Part shown: one piece after another, positions 17,131-25,821 of the stretch | Layout of the letters: the number at the start of each line of letters is the position of its first letter | Numbering within the stretch: position 1 is the first letter of the stretch | Assembly (NCBI GenBank): GCA_964580675.1 | Contig: CAZOLI010000004.1 | Coordinates: 65,101 to 129,100 of the forward strand | Direction: 5' to 3' | DNA: 64,000 nt | Origin: CAZOLI01 sp964580675 | GTDB taxonomy: Bacteria > Planctomycetota > MHYJ01 > CAYXQY01 | Translations under genes and position numbers: made by a program | Notes under the pieces: generated by a model | The model's input: the letters and a program-made list of their open reading frames with translations, nothing else | Databases searched by the model: none | What the model was told of the DNA's origin: nothing

Positions 17131-18579
17131 TTATGAACCCACCAGGCCCAGTTTCCCTACGGCGCCCATGATGCCGAAGATCAGAACGATCAGTATCGAG
17201 GCGCCGTAATACAAAATAGCGGTTCTCGAAGGTTGTGCGAATTCGGGCAATTCGGTCCGCACGAGGTAGAAATTGGCACCGTAGAAAAACACCTGGACAA
17301 CCGCCATCAGTGCGGCCGAGAACCGGACCAGCGTCACGGGCAATTCCCCGATGGCCAGGACCGGAAGTATGCTGAGAACGCAGATGACTCCGGCGAATGT
17401 TTTCCGGTAGGTTTCCTCGGAACCGTTTTCGTTTCGGATAAGAGACACGACGTCTGCACAGACCCGGGACGCGGCGTCAAGAACCGTAATCATCGTTGAG
17501 AAAAGAGCGGCAAACACCCCAACAAGCATGGCAATGCGGGTCCAGGTGCCGAACGATTTTTCCAGTAGACCGGCAATACGGACGGCCACGTTCCGGTCCG
17601 TGACCGGATCTGGATAGAGGACGGACGCCGATAACGAAAGCATACAAAGGATCAGGAACAGGCTAAAAAGATACCCGATGTTGAAGTCCCGCCGTCCGGT
17701 TCGGATCCATGATTGCACGTACTTCCTGAATTTCTCACTGTTCGGATCGAGGTTCTGATTCCTCAGTGCCTGTGCTCCCTGCTCCTTTGCCACCGACCAG
17801 CTGCTGACGGCAACGGAGGTGCTCAGTCCGGTGGGCGTGTATCCGGCGAAGGCGGCAAACAGGCCCAGGAACGCCGTGGAAGTTACGTCCGGCACATCAA
17901 ACAGTGAGCCGGCGATGGTCTCGGGATCGGGAGGGGAAACAAAAATGCCGAGAACGATGAGGCCGGCCAGGCCGAGGACAAAGGCCTTGAGCATCCATTC
18001 CAGCCATCGATACTGTTTACCGAACACCACTACAGGTATACCGGCGGTGATAATCAGGATAGCAAATACGCTCAAAAGAGATGTTCCTTCGGGAACGGGG
18101 AAAATGGCCATGGCGAACGCCGCCGTGCTGGCTGTCACAGCGGAGAGGACCACGGTCCAGCCAAAAAAATAAATAAATCCCGTAAGCCACTGCCCCCAGC
18201 GTCCGGGTCCGGGCAGCTGACTGTATCCTTCCACCGGATTCTTTCCGGTGCCGTAAAGATACCGAACCCCCAGTTCCCAACCCCCGTACTTTACACCGTA
18301 TACCAGAGCGGCAATCCAGACGCCGAAGAATCCGTACATGGACCCGAGCTGCGGCGTGAGAATCACGTGACTCGCACCGATACCGAGAAGTGCCCAGAGC
18401 ACACCGGGCCCGAAGTGATTCCGAAAAAAACCGATCCAGCTTTCGTCCGGAACGTTGAGGGTTGGCTCCGACGCTTCCGTTTCCGTGCTGCCCGAGTTCA
18501 TGGGGTTTGATTTGAAAACGGTTGACGAAAGGATAAACGAATTGATCCGTTTTTCGTATTTTTTACGGGGTTCTGTCAT
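17131..18579 (-). CDS. Nramp-related transporter lacking the canonical DPGN metal motif
   Basis: About 11 hydrophobic segments across 482 residues in the Nramp/SLC11 pattern (GPGVLWALLGIGASH; KYGGWELGVRYLYGTGKNPVEGY; GYTPTGLSTSVAVSSWSVAK). The TM1 DPGN metal-binding motif is replaced by GASH, and the TM6 MPH region by YTPTG, as in a sequence-divergent Nramp subgroup. Divalent metal transport therefore cannot be assumed. The N-terminal 45 residues are hydrophilic; the start could instead be the Met at 18501. Transcription is divergent from the exonuclease gene. Confidence 0.75.
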   Translation of the reverse strand: MTEPRKKYEKRINSFILSSTVFKSNPMNSGSTETEASEPTLNVPDESWIGFFRNHFGPGVLWALLGIGASHVILTPQLGSMYGFFGVWIAALVYGVKYGGWELGVRYLYGTGKNPVEGYSQLPGPGRWGQWLTGFIYFFGWTVVLSAVTASTAAFAMAIFPVPEGTSLLSVFAILIITAGIPVVVFGKQYRWLEWMLKAFVLGLAGLIVLGIFVSPPDPETIAGSLFDVPDVTSTAFLGLFAAFAGYTPTGLSTSVAVSSWSVAKEQGAQALRNQNLDPNSEKFRKYVQSWIRTGRRDFNIGYLFSLFLILCMLSLSASVLYPDPVTDRNVAVRIAGLLEKSFGTWTRIAMLVGVFAALFSTMITVLDAASRVCADVVSLIRNENGSEETYRKTFAGVICVLSILPVLAIGELPVTLVRFSAALMAVVQVFFYGANFYLVRTELPEFAQPSRTAILYYGASILIVLIFGIMGAVGKLGLVGS

Positions 18580-18677
18580 GAAATTCCAGTCATTGTTCCC
18601 TTCACACAGGGACGGTAAAATAAAAAATACACGATAAATTAGATAAACACCGCCAACATGTTTGGGGGCTGGATAAC

Positions 18678-19544
18678 ATGTCTCTGATCGAACGTGATCG
18701 AGATCTTCGGGAGACCGAGTTTGCCGTTCTTGATTTTGAAACCACCGGTCTGAGTACGGCGCAGGGGCACCGTGTCTGTGAAGTGGCCATCACTCGAGGT
18801 CGGCCCGGAGAGGGATCGACGGACGCCGATGAATTTCAGTCACTGATTGACCCCGGCCGCGATATTTCTCCGGGCGCCCAGAAAATTAGCGGCATCACAC
18901 GAGAGATGGTGCGTGGAAAGCCAGAATTTGCAGAGCTGGCGGACCGGGTACTGGATCTCCTCGATGGAGCGGTGTTTGTGGCACATTCGGCAACGTTTGA
19001 CCTGGGATTTCTCTGGAGTGAGCTGGTGTCCGCGGGGCAACCGGTGCCGGATTTTACCGTGGTGGACACATGCCGGCTTTCGAGAAATTGTTTTTCCTAC
19101 GAAAGCAATTCCCTGGATTTTCTGGCGGGAGAAATTGCCGGTTCAACCGCCCGTCACCGTGCCCTGTCCGACGTGCGCCACACGAAACAGGTACTTGATC
19201 ACTTCCTTGAAGAGATGGGTGAACGTGTCCGGACGGTGGGGGACCTTGTCGCGGCGCAGGGAGGTCCGGTTCATCCCCCAAAGACACCGGGGCCGGAGCT
19301 GTTCCCGGACGAGATGCGAAATGCGCTGAAAGAGGGAACCATGTTGAATGTGTATTATCGATCGGGACGGGGGCGACGCACGAACCGGTGGATTACTCCC
19401 TGGTTGCTGGGAGCGAAACAGGGGACGTACTACCTACACGCCTACTGTCACCTGCGCGATGACCGGCGGTGTTTTCGTCTGGACCGTGTTGAGGAAATTA
19501 CCGGAACCGAGGAAGAGCAGCCCGACCCCTGGCCGGGCCGTTAA
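18678..19544 (+). CDS. DEDDh 3'-5' exonuclease fused to a WYL-like domain
   Basis: A 288-residue cytosolic protein. Residues 12-185 are a DnaQ-type exonuclease with all five catalytic residues visible: Asp19 and Glu21 (DFETTG), Asp108 (HSATFD), His160 (ARHRAL) and Asp165. Residues about 213-275 look like a WYL domain (LNVYYRSGRGR; WITPWLLGAKQGTYYLHAYC; CFRLDRVEEI), a ligand-binding fold common in transcription regulators and defence proteins. The fusion suggests an exonuclease regulated by a nucleic-acid or nucleotide ligand (inference). No polymerase or defence genes are adjacent. Confidence 0.85.
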   Translation: MSLIERDRDLRETEFAVLDFETTGLSTAQGHRVCEVAITRGRPGEGSTDADEFQSLIDPGRDISPGAQKISGITREMVRGKPEFAELADRVLDLLDGAVFVAHSATFDLGFLWSELVSAGQPVPDFTVVDTCRLSRNCFSYESNSLDFLAGEIAGSTARHRALSDVRHTKQVLDHFLEEMGERVRTVGDLVAAQGGPVHPPKTPGPELFPDEMRNALKEGTMLNVYYRSGRGRRTNRWITPWLLGAKQGTYYLHAYCHLRDDRRCFRLDRVEEITGTEEEQPDPWPGR

Positions 19545-19573
19545 GATGCGGCTGTTTGGATAAGGATGAGCCC

Positions 19574-20101
19574 TCAGGCCACCGGGGCACCGCAGTCATC
19601 ACACTCGGTACTCCGGTGTGAATTTTTCCGCGAGCAGTTCCGGCAAATTCGTCCCAGGAAATAAAGAATGATCACACCGGCGCAGCTTAAGAAGCCGGCC
19701 AGGCCCCAGAATCCGCTCCGGTTGATGCTTCTGGCGTAGTAAACAAAACCGGTTATTAATAATCCAGCCCCAACCAGCATGATCAGGGCACCAAATGGCA
19801 CGGCTCCCCCGGCCTGGCCCGGTGTTCCCATCAAAAATCTTCCACCCACCTGGAGTAAAAAGCCGGGCACCCCGAAGAGGAAACTGTATGTTTTGTTGGC
19901 CGATATCCGGTCCTTAATCTCGTCCCGCCGGTCCTGTGGCAGAGGCTCGTGAGTGATTCCGGATTTGATTCGTCCAACGGCCTCCTCTTTGCAGGAGGCA
20001 CAGACCCGATCCCCCTTTAGTTCAATGGTGGCGTCGGCGGGGACCTCCTTTCCACAATAATCACAGGTCACGGGCGTGGCGGGTTGTTCTTCTTCGGTCA
20101 T
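19574..20101 (-). CDS. Zinc-ribbon membrane protein
   Basis: A 175-residue protein from the Met at 20101 (179 from 20113). It has an N-terminal zinc ribbon with CDYCGKEV and CASC knuckles, three hydrophobic segments (YSFLFGVPGFLLQVGG; GALIMLVGAGLLITGFVYYA; GLAGFLSCAGVIILYFLG), then a second knuckle set CRNC ... CDDCG. Such dual zinc ribbon/transmembrane proteins have no assigned function. It stands alone, convergent with the exonuclease gene. Confidence 0.75.
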   Translation of the reverse strand: MTEEEQPATPVTCDYCGKEVPADATIELKGDRVCASCKEEAVGRIKSGITHEPLPQDRRDEIKDRISANKTYSFLFGVPGFLLQVGGRFLMGTPGQAGGAVPFGALIMLVGAGLLITGFVYYARSINRSGFWGLAGFLSCAGVIILYFLGRICRNCSRKNSHRSTECDDCGAPVA

Positions 20102-20355
20102 GCCGAATGGCACCCTGTTATAATTTGACGGAAAACGAGATAAACAAACCCCTGAACTACTGACTGATTGTCCGGTTTAAATACAATAATTCGACCCGTT
20201 TTTTCAAATTTGTTTACCCTTTTTTTGTTCGGGGAACCGGGGATGTTTACGCACCTCATTTTGAGTTTTTGGGTGTCAATGATTAAGATAATGACCACCT
20301 GGTGAAGTTTCCAAAATTTCGTGAGTGAGTAACAAGTTACCGGAGATCCTTCCGC

Positions 20356-21774
20356 ATGAGAAACGCCACACTGCAATCCCCACGTTCGTTGACGTCTCTT
20401 TTTCTGATTCTGGCCGTTTTTGTTGTTACACCATACGCGTTTTCCGGGGACGATCCGAAAACCGCCGAAAAATATAGTGCCGATCGGGAGACGTGGTCAG
20501 AGGTAAAGAAGAAGGAATCCAAACACATTGAAAACGTCAATTACCTTGCCCTGACCAATCTCTGGGAAAAAAAAGCGGAAAAGTTCGGAACCGATCTGTT
20601 CAAAGAATATGCCAGCACCCGCAAGGATAGCTGGAAAACGGTGAATAAGTTCTTCGCCACCCTGATCGGCTGGATCAACAACGGCGGGGAGATGATTCAG
20701 GAAGTTTCTATGAACAACCTGAATCTAAAACCCGGTGAGGCGGATCGATCGGAAGTGCGGATGAAGGAGGAAAACGTGGAAATTCCCAAGGACTGGTCCG
20801 AGGTTCTGAACAGGAAGGAAGGTCTTCTGCTGCAGTTCCTGAACGTGGAAAAGGTCGAAAAACCGAAGCATCGGTATCAGCTGGGCCTGTTCCTGCTGAT
20901 GAACGGGTTCGAGGAAAAAGGACACGAACTGCTTGCCGAACGATACAGCAAGGACGACGGGTACCGGGAGAAAATCAATTCTTTTTACGCAATGCGAAAG
21001 AACGTGAAGGTTCCGGAGAAAGGGTTTCAGGTCTACCGGAACCGCGTCGTAACCGAGGCCGAGAAGAAGAAGTTGAAGGAACAAAAAAAGAAGGCGGAAT
21101 CCGACAAATGGGTCAAGTACAAGGGGGAGTATATACGGAAGGAAGAGTACATGAAGAAAACCGGGAAGGTAAAGTACAAAGGGGAGTGGATGTCAGAGGA
21201 AAAGATGAAGCGACTGAAGAAAAAGGAACGGAAAAAGCGCCTCAAGCGGATGGTCAAATTCGACCTTGTGTTTGCCATTAAACCGGACGCTTCCAAAAAG
21301 AAGATGAAGGACCTGGCCGGTCGCATCAAGGAGTCCTCAAAACTCCTTTACGAACTGACGTACGGCCAGATGGTGTTTCGGGACATCGTCATCAAGGATG
21401 GAACCACGGACGGCGATGTGTATATCCCGCATCTCTCCGAGTACGTTGGCCCACGAACGGGAAACGGCCGAACACGGATTTTCTTTGATTTTAGCCCGGC
21501 CCTGCTCATTCATGAATTCGGCCACCTCAAACTGGGGCTTCCCGATGAGTACAAAACGAAAGGCGGCGATCGGAAAACCCTGTGTGACGCCTGTATCATG
21601 GGGCAGATGGAGGACGATCTGAAATTCTGTGACGGCGACAATCACACCGCGTCCGGGGCGTCGTGCTGGGATCGAATGCTGAAGAAATTCGACAAACTCA
21701 AATACAACGAGGAGATAAAGAAAAAGGATTACGACAACCCTCCCGAGCCGAAAATAGAATACAGGAATAATTAA
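20356..21774 (+). CDS. Secreted CLCA-like zinc metalloprotease
   Basis: A 472-residue exported protein. Signal peptide (about 11-30), helical lysine-rich middle, then two copies of a KYKGEY/KYKGEW motif near residues 254 and 275. The catalytic region carries HEFGHLKLGLPDEY at residues 386-399, an exact match to HExxHxxxGxxDE, the motif of the CLCA metalloprotease domain, with His386, Glu387, His390 and a distal acidic pair. Downstream Cys residues (CDACIMG, FC, SCW) recall the disulfide-rich segment after the CLCA active site. The protease call is strong by motif; the substrate is unknown and no von Willebrand domain follows. Confidence 0.8.
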   Translation: MRNATLQSPRSLTSLFLILAVFVVTPYAFSGDDPKTAEKYSADRETWSEVKKKESKHIENVNYLALTNLWEKKAEKFGTDLFKEYASTRKDSWKTVNKFFATLIGWINNGGEMIQEVSMNNLNLKPGEADRSEVRMKEENVEIPKDWSEVLNRKEGLLLQFLNVEKVEKPKHRYQLGLFLLMNGFEEKGHELLAERYSKDDGYREKINSFYAMRKNVKVPEKGFQVYRNRVVTEAEKKKLKEQKKKAESDKWVKYKGEYIRKEEYMKKTGKVKYKGEWMSEEKMKRLKKKERKKRLKRMVKFDLVFAIKPDASKKKMKDLAGRIKESSKLLYELTYGQMVFRDIVIKDGTTDGDVYIPHLSEYVGPRTGNGRTRIFFDFSPALLIHEFGHLKLGLPDEYKTKGGDRKTLCDACIMGQMEDDLKFCDGDNHTASGASCWDRMLKKFDKLKYNEEIKKKDYDNPPEPKIEYRNN

Positions 21775-21837
21775 CCTCAGGTGGGTGGAGGTCGGAATCA
21801 TCTCCTCTTTCAGGTTCTTTCCATGAATGGCGGAACG

Positions 21838-22074
21838 ATGACAGAGACATCAGACGTTCAGGTCGGTGACGTCGTTCGACTCAAATCCGGGGGACCCGAG
21901 ATGACGGTGGTCGGCATTTTTGGGAAGGAGGGGGTTCCCGAGGACGTGGAACAGCCGTATATGAATTTAAAGGAATTTGAGCGAGGCGACCTGTATTGCA
22001 CCTGGTTTACCGAGGAAGGGGAGAAAAAACAGAAAGGTTTCCGCAGGGAAACCGTTGAGAAGGTGAACAATTAG
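21838..22074 (+). CDS. DUF2158/YodC-like small protein
   Basis: A 78-residue protein from the ATG at 21838: VGDVVRLKSGGPEMTVVG, then a variable loop, then CTWFTEEGEKKQKGFRRETV. This is the SH3-like DUF2158 pattern (short beta barrel, conserved GDVV-LKSGG-MTV and C-W-F). It has no known function. It lies 63 bases after the metalloprotease and its TAG stop overlaps by four bases the terminal TAA of the opposite-strand frame that follows. Confidence 0.85.
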   Translation: MTETSDVQVGDVVRLKSGGPEMTVVGIFGKEGVPEDVEQPYMNLKEFERGDLYCTWFTEEGEKKQKGFRRETVEKVNN

Positions 22075-22289
22075 TTCGTTTCCTGTTCCTGACAACAGGA
22101 AGGGCAGATAATTGTACGTTCCCATACCAGTATTTGACCGTGACGAAAACAGACGGCCATTCCACATTCGTCACAGGAGGCACCGGTCCGGTACGAACAT
22201 GTGACGCATTCACCTTTCCCGGAGAACAGGGCATTGAACAGATAACGGTCCAGGCGGGGGGAGAATAGGTCAATTGGTGAAACCCGTTT
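22071..22289 (-). pseudogene. Zinc-finger tail in frame with the broken hydrolase gene
   Basis: The same frame continues past the TAG at 22292-22290 for 72 codons to a TAA, with no ATG, GTG or TTG start near its beginning. It encodes seven or more Cys in paired knuckles (CVTC, CDEC, AVCFRH, CPSCC), a convincing zinc-binding region. It may be the lost C-terminal domain of the hydrolase or a separately initiated small protein. Confidence 0.55.
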
Positions 22290-22745
22290 CTAGATGGCCA
22301 TTCCAATTATGGACAGGATCCCGGTGATCGACAGCAGTAGATTCACGGATCCTTCCATGGCGAAACCGCCGGCGCCATACAGCGTTTCTAGAGATACCGG
22401 CCATAGCGGGTAAACCGGATAACGGGAAAAGTATGCATCCGTTAAAAGGTGGGCGCCGAAACAGAGGAAGACGAACAGGCCGGCCAGTGCTATTCGCCAT
22501 GGATGCCGGTTCCTGTGAAGTTACAAGGTCATTCCCATGGCGAGGAGTCCCAGGAAGATGTTGTGACCGAAGGTATGGTGCCAGCGGTTGAACATCTCCG
22601 CACCACCCAGTGCGGTGATTCCATCAATGTCCGGCAGAACGGCTGCTGCGACGCAGCAGCTTCTGAGCAGTCGATCGCTTTCGGACGGTGCAGCACCGGC
22701 GATCCAGCCAAGGGCAAAATGACTCTCTAAACGCAATGGGTACAC
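22290..22745 (-). pseudogene. YdjM-like membrane-bound metal-dependent hydrolase, interrupted by an in-frame TAA
   Basis: The first 74 codons read like the DUF457/YdjM family: a His near the start (SHFALGWIAG), LPDIDG and WHHTFGHN, the metal-binding motifs. A TAA at codon 75 (22523-22521) then interrupts, but the frame continues with typical family sequence for 76 more codons, including GLFVFLCFGAHLLTDAYF and a final transmembrane helix, up to a TAG. Both halves are needed for the usual four-helix membrane protein. A single base change (for example CAA to TAA) explains the first stop, so this is most likely a recent pseudogene. Confidence 0.75.
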
Positions 22746-22762
22746 TCCCCTGAGACCGGGTT

Positions 22763-24106
22763 TTACTTTCCACCGTCGTCTCTGTTGAGTTTCTGCAGGT
22801 AGGTTCGACTCCTCTCCCGAACATCGGTAAAGGAGTTATAAAGGGATTTGAAGGTATCGGTGTGGTTTCCCTGTTCCTTCGATAGAGATCGAGCAAATTT
22901 GTTCAGCGGTTCGGTGAGTTCCGTGAACCGCCGATACAGAAAATCCGGCACGTCCGGGTCGAGCTGAAACAGAATTTCCCGAATTTGATCCACGTGTTTC
23001 CGGGCCGTTTCCGACCAGTTTTCGAAGTCCGTTGCTTCGGACCGAGCCTCCGTGTGGTCTCGAAGTTTCCTGAACCGGTCCGACAGGTTGTTGAGCGTTT
23101 TTCGGAACTGTTTCTGCTTTTTCCGGGAAAGAGGAACGGGAAGGTTCAGCCGTTTGACCAGCGTTGTTTCGATCTTTTTCCGGAGTTTTCGATACGTTTT
23201 GCGAAATGTTCGTGTTTCCTTTCGTGAGACTTCGTCGGACCGCAGCAGCGTATCCGCTTTCTCGTGTAATTCCCGGAGGTTCTTCAGGTGGTATTTCAGG
23301 AAGTATCCTGTTTTTTCCTCGTGGAAGCTAAATTCGAGATAATACCCGTCCAGGGTGGGTCGTCGTCTGTTGGATCGTTCAATTTTTTGTACCCTGCGAT
23401 CCCAGTTCTTGCTCCATTTTTTCCAGTCCTCAAGCGTTTCGTTTCCGGTTCGAACCGATCGAAGTTTTCGGCGCAGTTCTCCGGCCAGTCGGAGAGTTGC
23501 GTGCAGATCTTCCTGGGCCTGTTTAATGGCTTCTTCCTTCTGTTTTTCCCGTTTTTCCTCCGTACCGTAATACCAGGTTTTTCTGTACGTAATCGGATCT
23601 TCCGTCTCGGGAAGCTGGTTCCGGATGCGGTTTGATTGATGATCCGGGTTGACCTGAATGGTCAATTTGTACGGACCCGCCCAGAGGGGACGCTTCATGT
23701 CAAGAAGTGAGGTCTTTAAACCGCCGTTTTGATCCACCCGGAGCGCATCCTGTCCCACCTTATGATCAATTGGCTCTTCCCCTTTCCTCATCGTTTTCTG
23801 GTAATGGAGCAGAACATTGACAATTGTTCGATGGGGAAGTTCGGTGTCCGCCTCCACCTGGAAGGAATGCAACGCAGGTTTCTCTTCGCGTTCCTTTTTT
23901 GCCGGTGTTACCTTTATGCCCGATGGAAAATATTTTTTTGCCTGTTCTGAATTTTCCGGGGAGGACTCTTCTTTGTCTGATGTGTCGCCGCTCTCGCCGG
24001 TGTCCTGCAGAGCCGGGCAGACGGCGGTCGAAACCAGCAGAGCTAATAGAACCGTAACGGGGCCGGGCCATCCGAACCGTTTTTCTCGGTGCTTCTCTTT
24101 CTGCAT
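22763..24106 (-). CDS. Secreted coiled-coil protein of unknown function
   Basis: A 447-residue exported protein from the ATG at 24106 (GGAG upstream). A basic N-terminus and hydrophobic helix (VTVLLALLVSTAVCPAL) are followed by an acidic linker. A beta-rich segment at about residues 75-160 resembles a carboxypeptidase-like or gliding-type binding domain (LWAGPYKLTIQVNPDHQSN). The remaining 280 residues are strongly charged, heptad-like helices rich in Arg, Lys and Glu, suggesting coiled coils. No enzymatic motif is visible. It stands immediately upstream (on the same strand) of the broken hydrolase gene. Confidence 0.7.
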   Translation of the reverse strand: MQKEKHREKRFGWPGPVTVLLALLVSTAVCPALQDTGESGDTSDKEESSPENSEQAKKYFPSGIKVTPAKKEREEKPALHSFQVEADTELPHRTIVNVLLHYQKTMRKGEEPIDHKVGQDALRVDQNGGLKTSLLDMKRPLWAGPYKLTIQVNPDHQSNRIRNQLPETEDPITYRKTWYYGTEEKREKQKEEAIKQAQEDLHATLRLAGELRRKLRSVRTGNETLEDWKKWSKNWDRRVQKIERSNRRRPTLDGYYLEFSFHEEKTGYFLKYHLKNLRELHEKADTLLRSDEVSRKETRTFRKTYRKLRKKIETTLVKRLNLPVPLSRKKQKQFRKTLNNLSDRFRKLRDHTEARSEATDFENWSETARKHVDQIREILFQLDPDVPDFLYRRFTELTEPLNKFARSLSKEQGNHTDTFKSLYNSFTDVRERSRTYLQKLNRDDGGK

Positions 24107-24281
24107 CCCGGGTCTCCGGTGGATTATTCGTGATATGTTCCAGCCTGTGCATTCTTCCTCCTCTCCTTTTAATTGTAACGAATTTTCTTCCGTAAAGTTC
24201 AACAATATCCAGTGACAGCTCCTTTGATGGGTCCGTCATTCGACCCTTTGCGAAGGGCGGCGTGGAACAGAAAGGGGTGAT

Positions 24282-24290
24282 TGGTATAAT
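24282..24290 (+). promoter_or_regulatory. Extended -10 promoter element
   Basis: TGGTATAAT, an extended -10 with consensus TATAAT at 24285-24290, about 110 bases before the deiminase gene. No clear -35 was found. Confidence 0.35.
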
Positions 24291-24398
24291 ACCGTTAGTT
24301 CCGAGATTCCTGGATCTGGCTCCGAATTGTTCGGGGAGACGGATGTTCATCTATCGTGGAACGGGGTGGGTCATGCATTTTTCGTGGAGGTGTAGATA

Positions 24399-25715
24399 AT
24401 GCCGGAGAAGAGCATACAGGCCCGGTGGTTGTACACGGCTGATGGATGGCGAAAAAAACCGGTTGTCGAGGTAAACAACGAGGGTCGGATCTCGTCAATT
24501 CATGAACAAAAACATCCGGGGGCAGAACGGACGGCGGGAAACGCCGCGAGGGATCTTGTGTTGCTTCCCGGTTTTGTGAATGCTCATTCCCATGCGTTTC
24601 AGTATGGTCTGCGGGGCAAAACTCAGGAGGCCGGGAGTTTCGACGACTGGGTGAACCGTTTCCTGTATCCCCATCTTCGGGATTTATCGAAGGAGGAAAT
24701 TGTCTCCGTCTCCCGCCGGGCTTTTGAGGAGATGGCGAAGAAGGGGATTACCTGTGTGGGGGAGTTTCACTACATCCACAACGAATCCGATGGCGAGAAA
24801 CTCGGAAATGAAATCGATCGAGCTGTTCTGGAAGCCGCCCGGGATGTGGGACTTCGAATAGGATTTATCCGGGCTTTCTACGATCGATCCGGGCCGGAAG
24901 CTCGAAAGCGATTTCTGGAGAGCCCCGAGGCCTGCCGTGAACATTACCAGGCCCTGGCCGATGACTACGAAGATGATGCAATGGTAAACGTTCTGCCGGG
25001 TCCACACAGTGTGCATGGGGCCTCTCCGGATGCTCTCCGTACCGGCGCCGAGCTCGCCGAGGAACGTGAGGTTCCATTTCACGTTCATATCAGTGAGCAG
25101 GTTGGGGAGGTGCAGGAACGCCGAAACAATTATGGGGCTTCCCCTCTTACTTATTTGAAGGACCAGGGGATATTGAACGAATGGCTGGTCGGGGTTCACG
25201 GATGCTGGTTGTCCGAGGAGGAAATATCCTTGCTGGCGGGAGAGGGCAGGGGATTGGTTAGCTGTCCCACCACGAATTTAACGCTCGGAGACGGCACGTC
25301 TCCGCTCCGAAACCTGATGGAATCCGGGGGTGAATTTGCCCTTGGTACGGACGCTCATCAACGGGTTGATATGCTGGAGGAGGCTCGCCTTGCCGAATGG
25401 CTGCAGCGCTTGCAGGCCCTCCGAATGAACATCCTGTCGGACGGCAAATCACTTCCGGCGTATTTGCTTGAGGCGGCGACAAGGAAGGGCGCGAAGATGC
25501 TGGGATTTGAATCCGGACGTATTGAAGAAGGGCGGCCGGCAGACCTGATCGGGGTTCCTTTTTCCGTTATCGACGGCCCCGGCGAGGATCCGGAGCAACC
25601 TCCGTCCCTTGAAAAATTAATATTTACTCAGTCCGCTTCGTCATCCATATCGCATGTTTGGGTCGGGGGGAAACCGATCGTTTGTCCGAATAAAAAAGAC
25701 GCTTCGATTGAATAA
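24399..25715 (+). CDS. Amidohydrolase, formimidoylglutamate deiminase (HutF)-like
   Basis: A 438-residue cytosolic enzyme of the metal-dependent amidohydrolase superfamily. The N-terminal beta sandwich leads into the zinc motif PGFVNAHSHAFQ (His63, His65), then GEFHYIHN, PFHVHISEQ (His ligands), VHGCWLS and GTDAHQRVDM with the catalytic Asp. The combination HSHAFQ ... FHY(I/L)H is characteristic of HutF, which deaminates N-formimino-L-glutamate to N-formylglutamate in histidine degradation. No other hut gene is near, and related guanine or chlorohydrolase deaminases share these motifs, so the substrate stays provisional. Confidence 0.75.
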   Translation: MPEKSIQARWLYTADGWRKKPVVEVNNEGRISSIHEQKHPGAERTAGNAARDLVLLPGFVNAHSHAFQYGLRGKTQEAGSFDDWVNRFLYPHLRDLSKEEIVSVSRRAFEEMAKKGITCVGEFHYIHNESDGEKLGNEIDRAVLEAARDVGLRIGFIRAFYDRSGPEARKRFLESPEACREHYQALADDYEDDAMVNVLPGPHSVHGASPDALRTGAELAEEREVPFHVHISEQVGEVQERRNNYGASPLTYLKDQGILNEWLVGVHGCWLSEEEISLLAGEGRGLVSCPTTNLTLGDGTSPLRNLMESGGEFALGTDAHQRVDMLEEARLAEWLQRLQALRMNILSDGKSLPAYLLEAATRKGAKMLGFESGRIEEGRPADLIGVPFSVIDGPGEDPEQPPSLEKLIFTQSASSSISHVWVGGKPIVCPNKKDASIE

Positions 25716-25821
25716 TTGTGAATTGTTGCCTACAATGAGGACTTGCCATATGTGTGTGCCTGTAGGTTTGCCATCTGTCTGCGTTATTGGGAAGCGAATT
25801 TGTTAACTGAGGACGATAAGA

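Noticed and set aside
22270..22500. Minus-strand 76-residue open frame inside the broken hydrolase
   Set aside because: It is in a different phase from the conserved hydrolase sequence and has no family features; a shadow.
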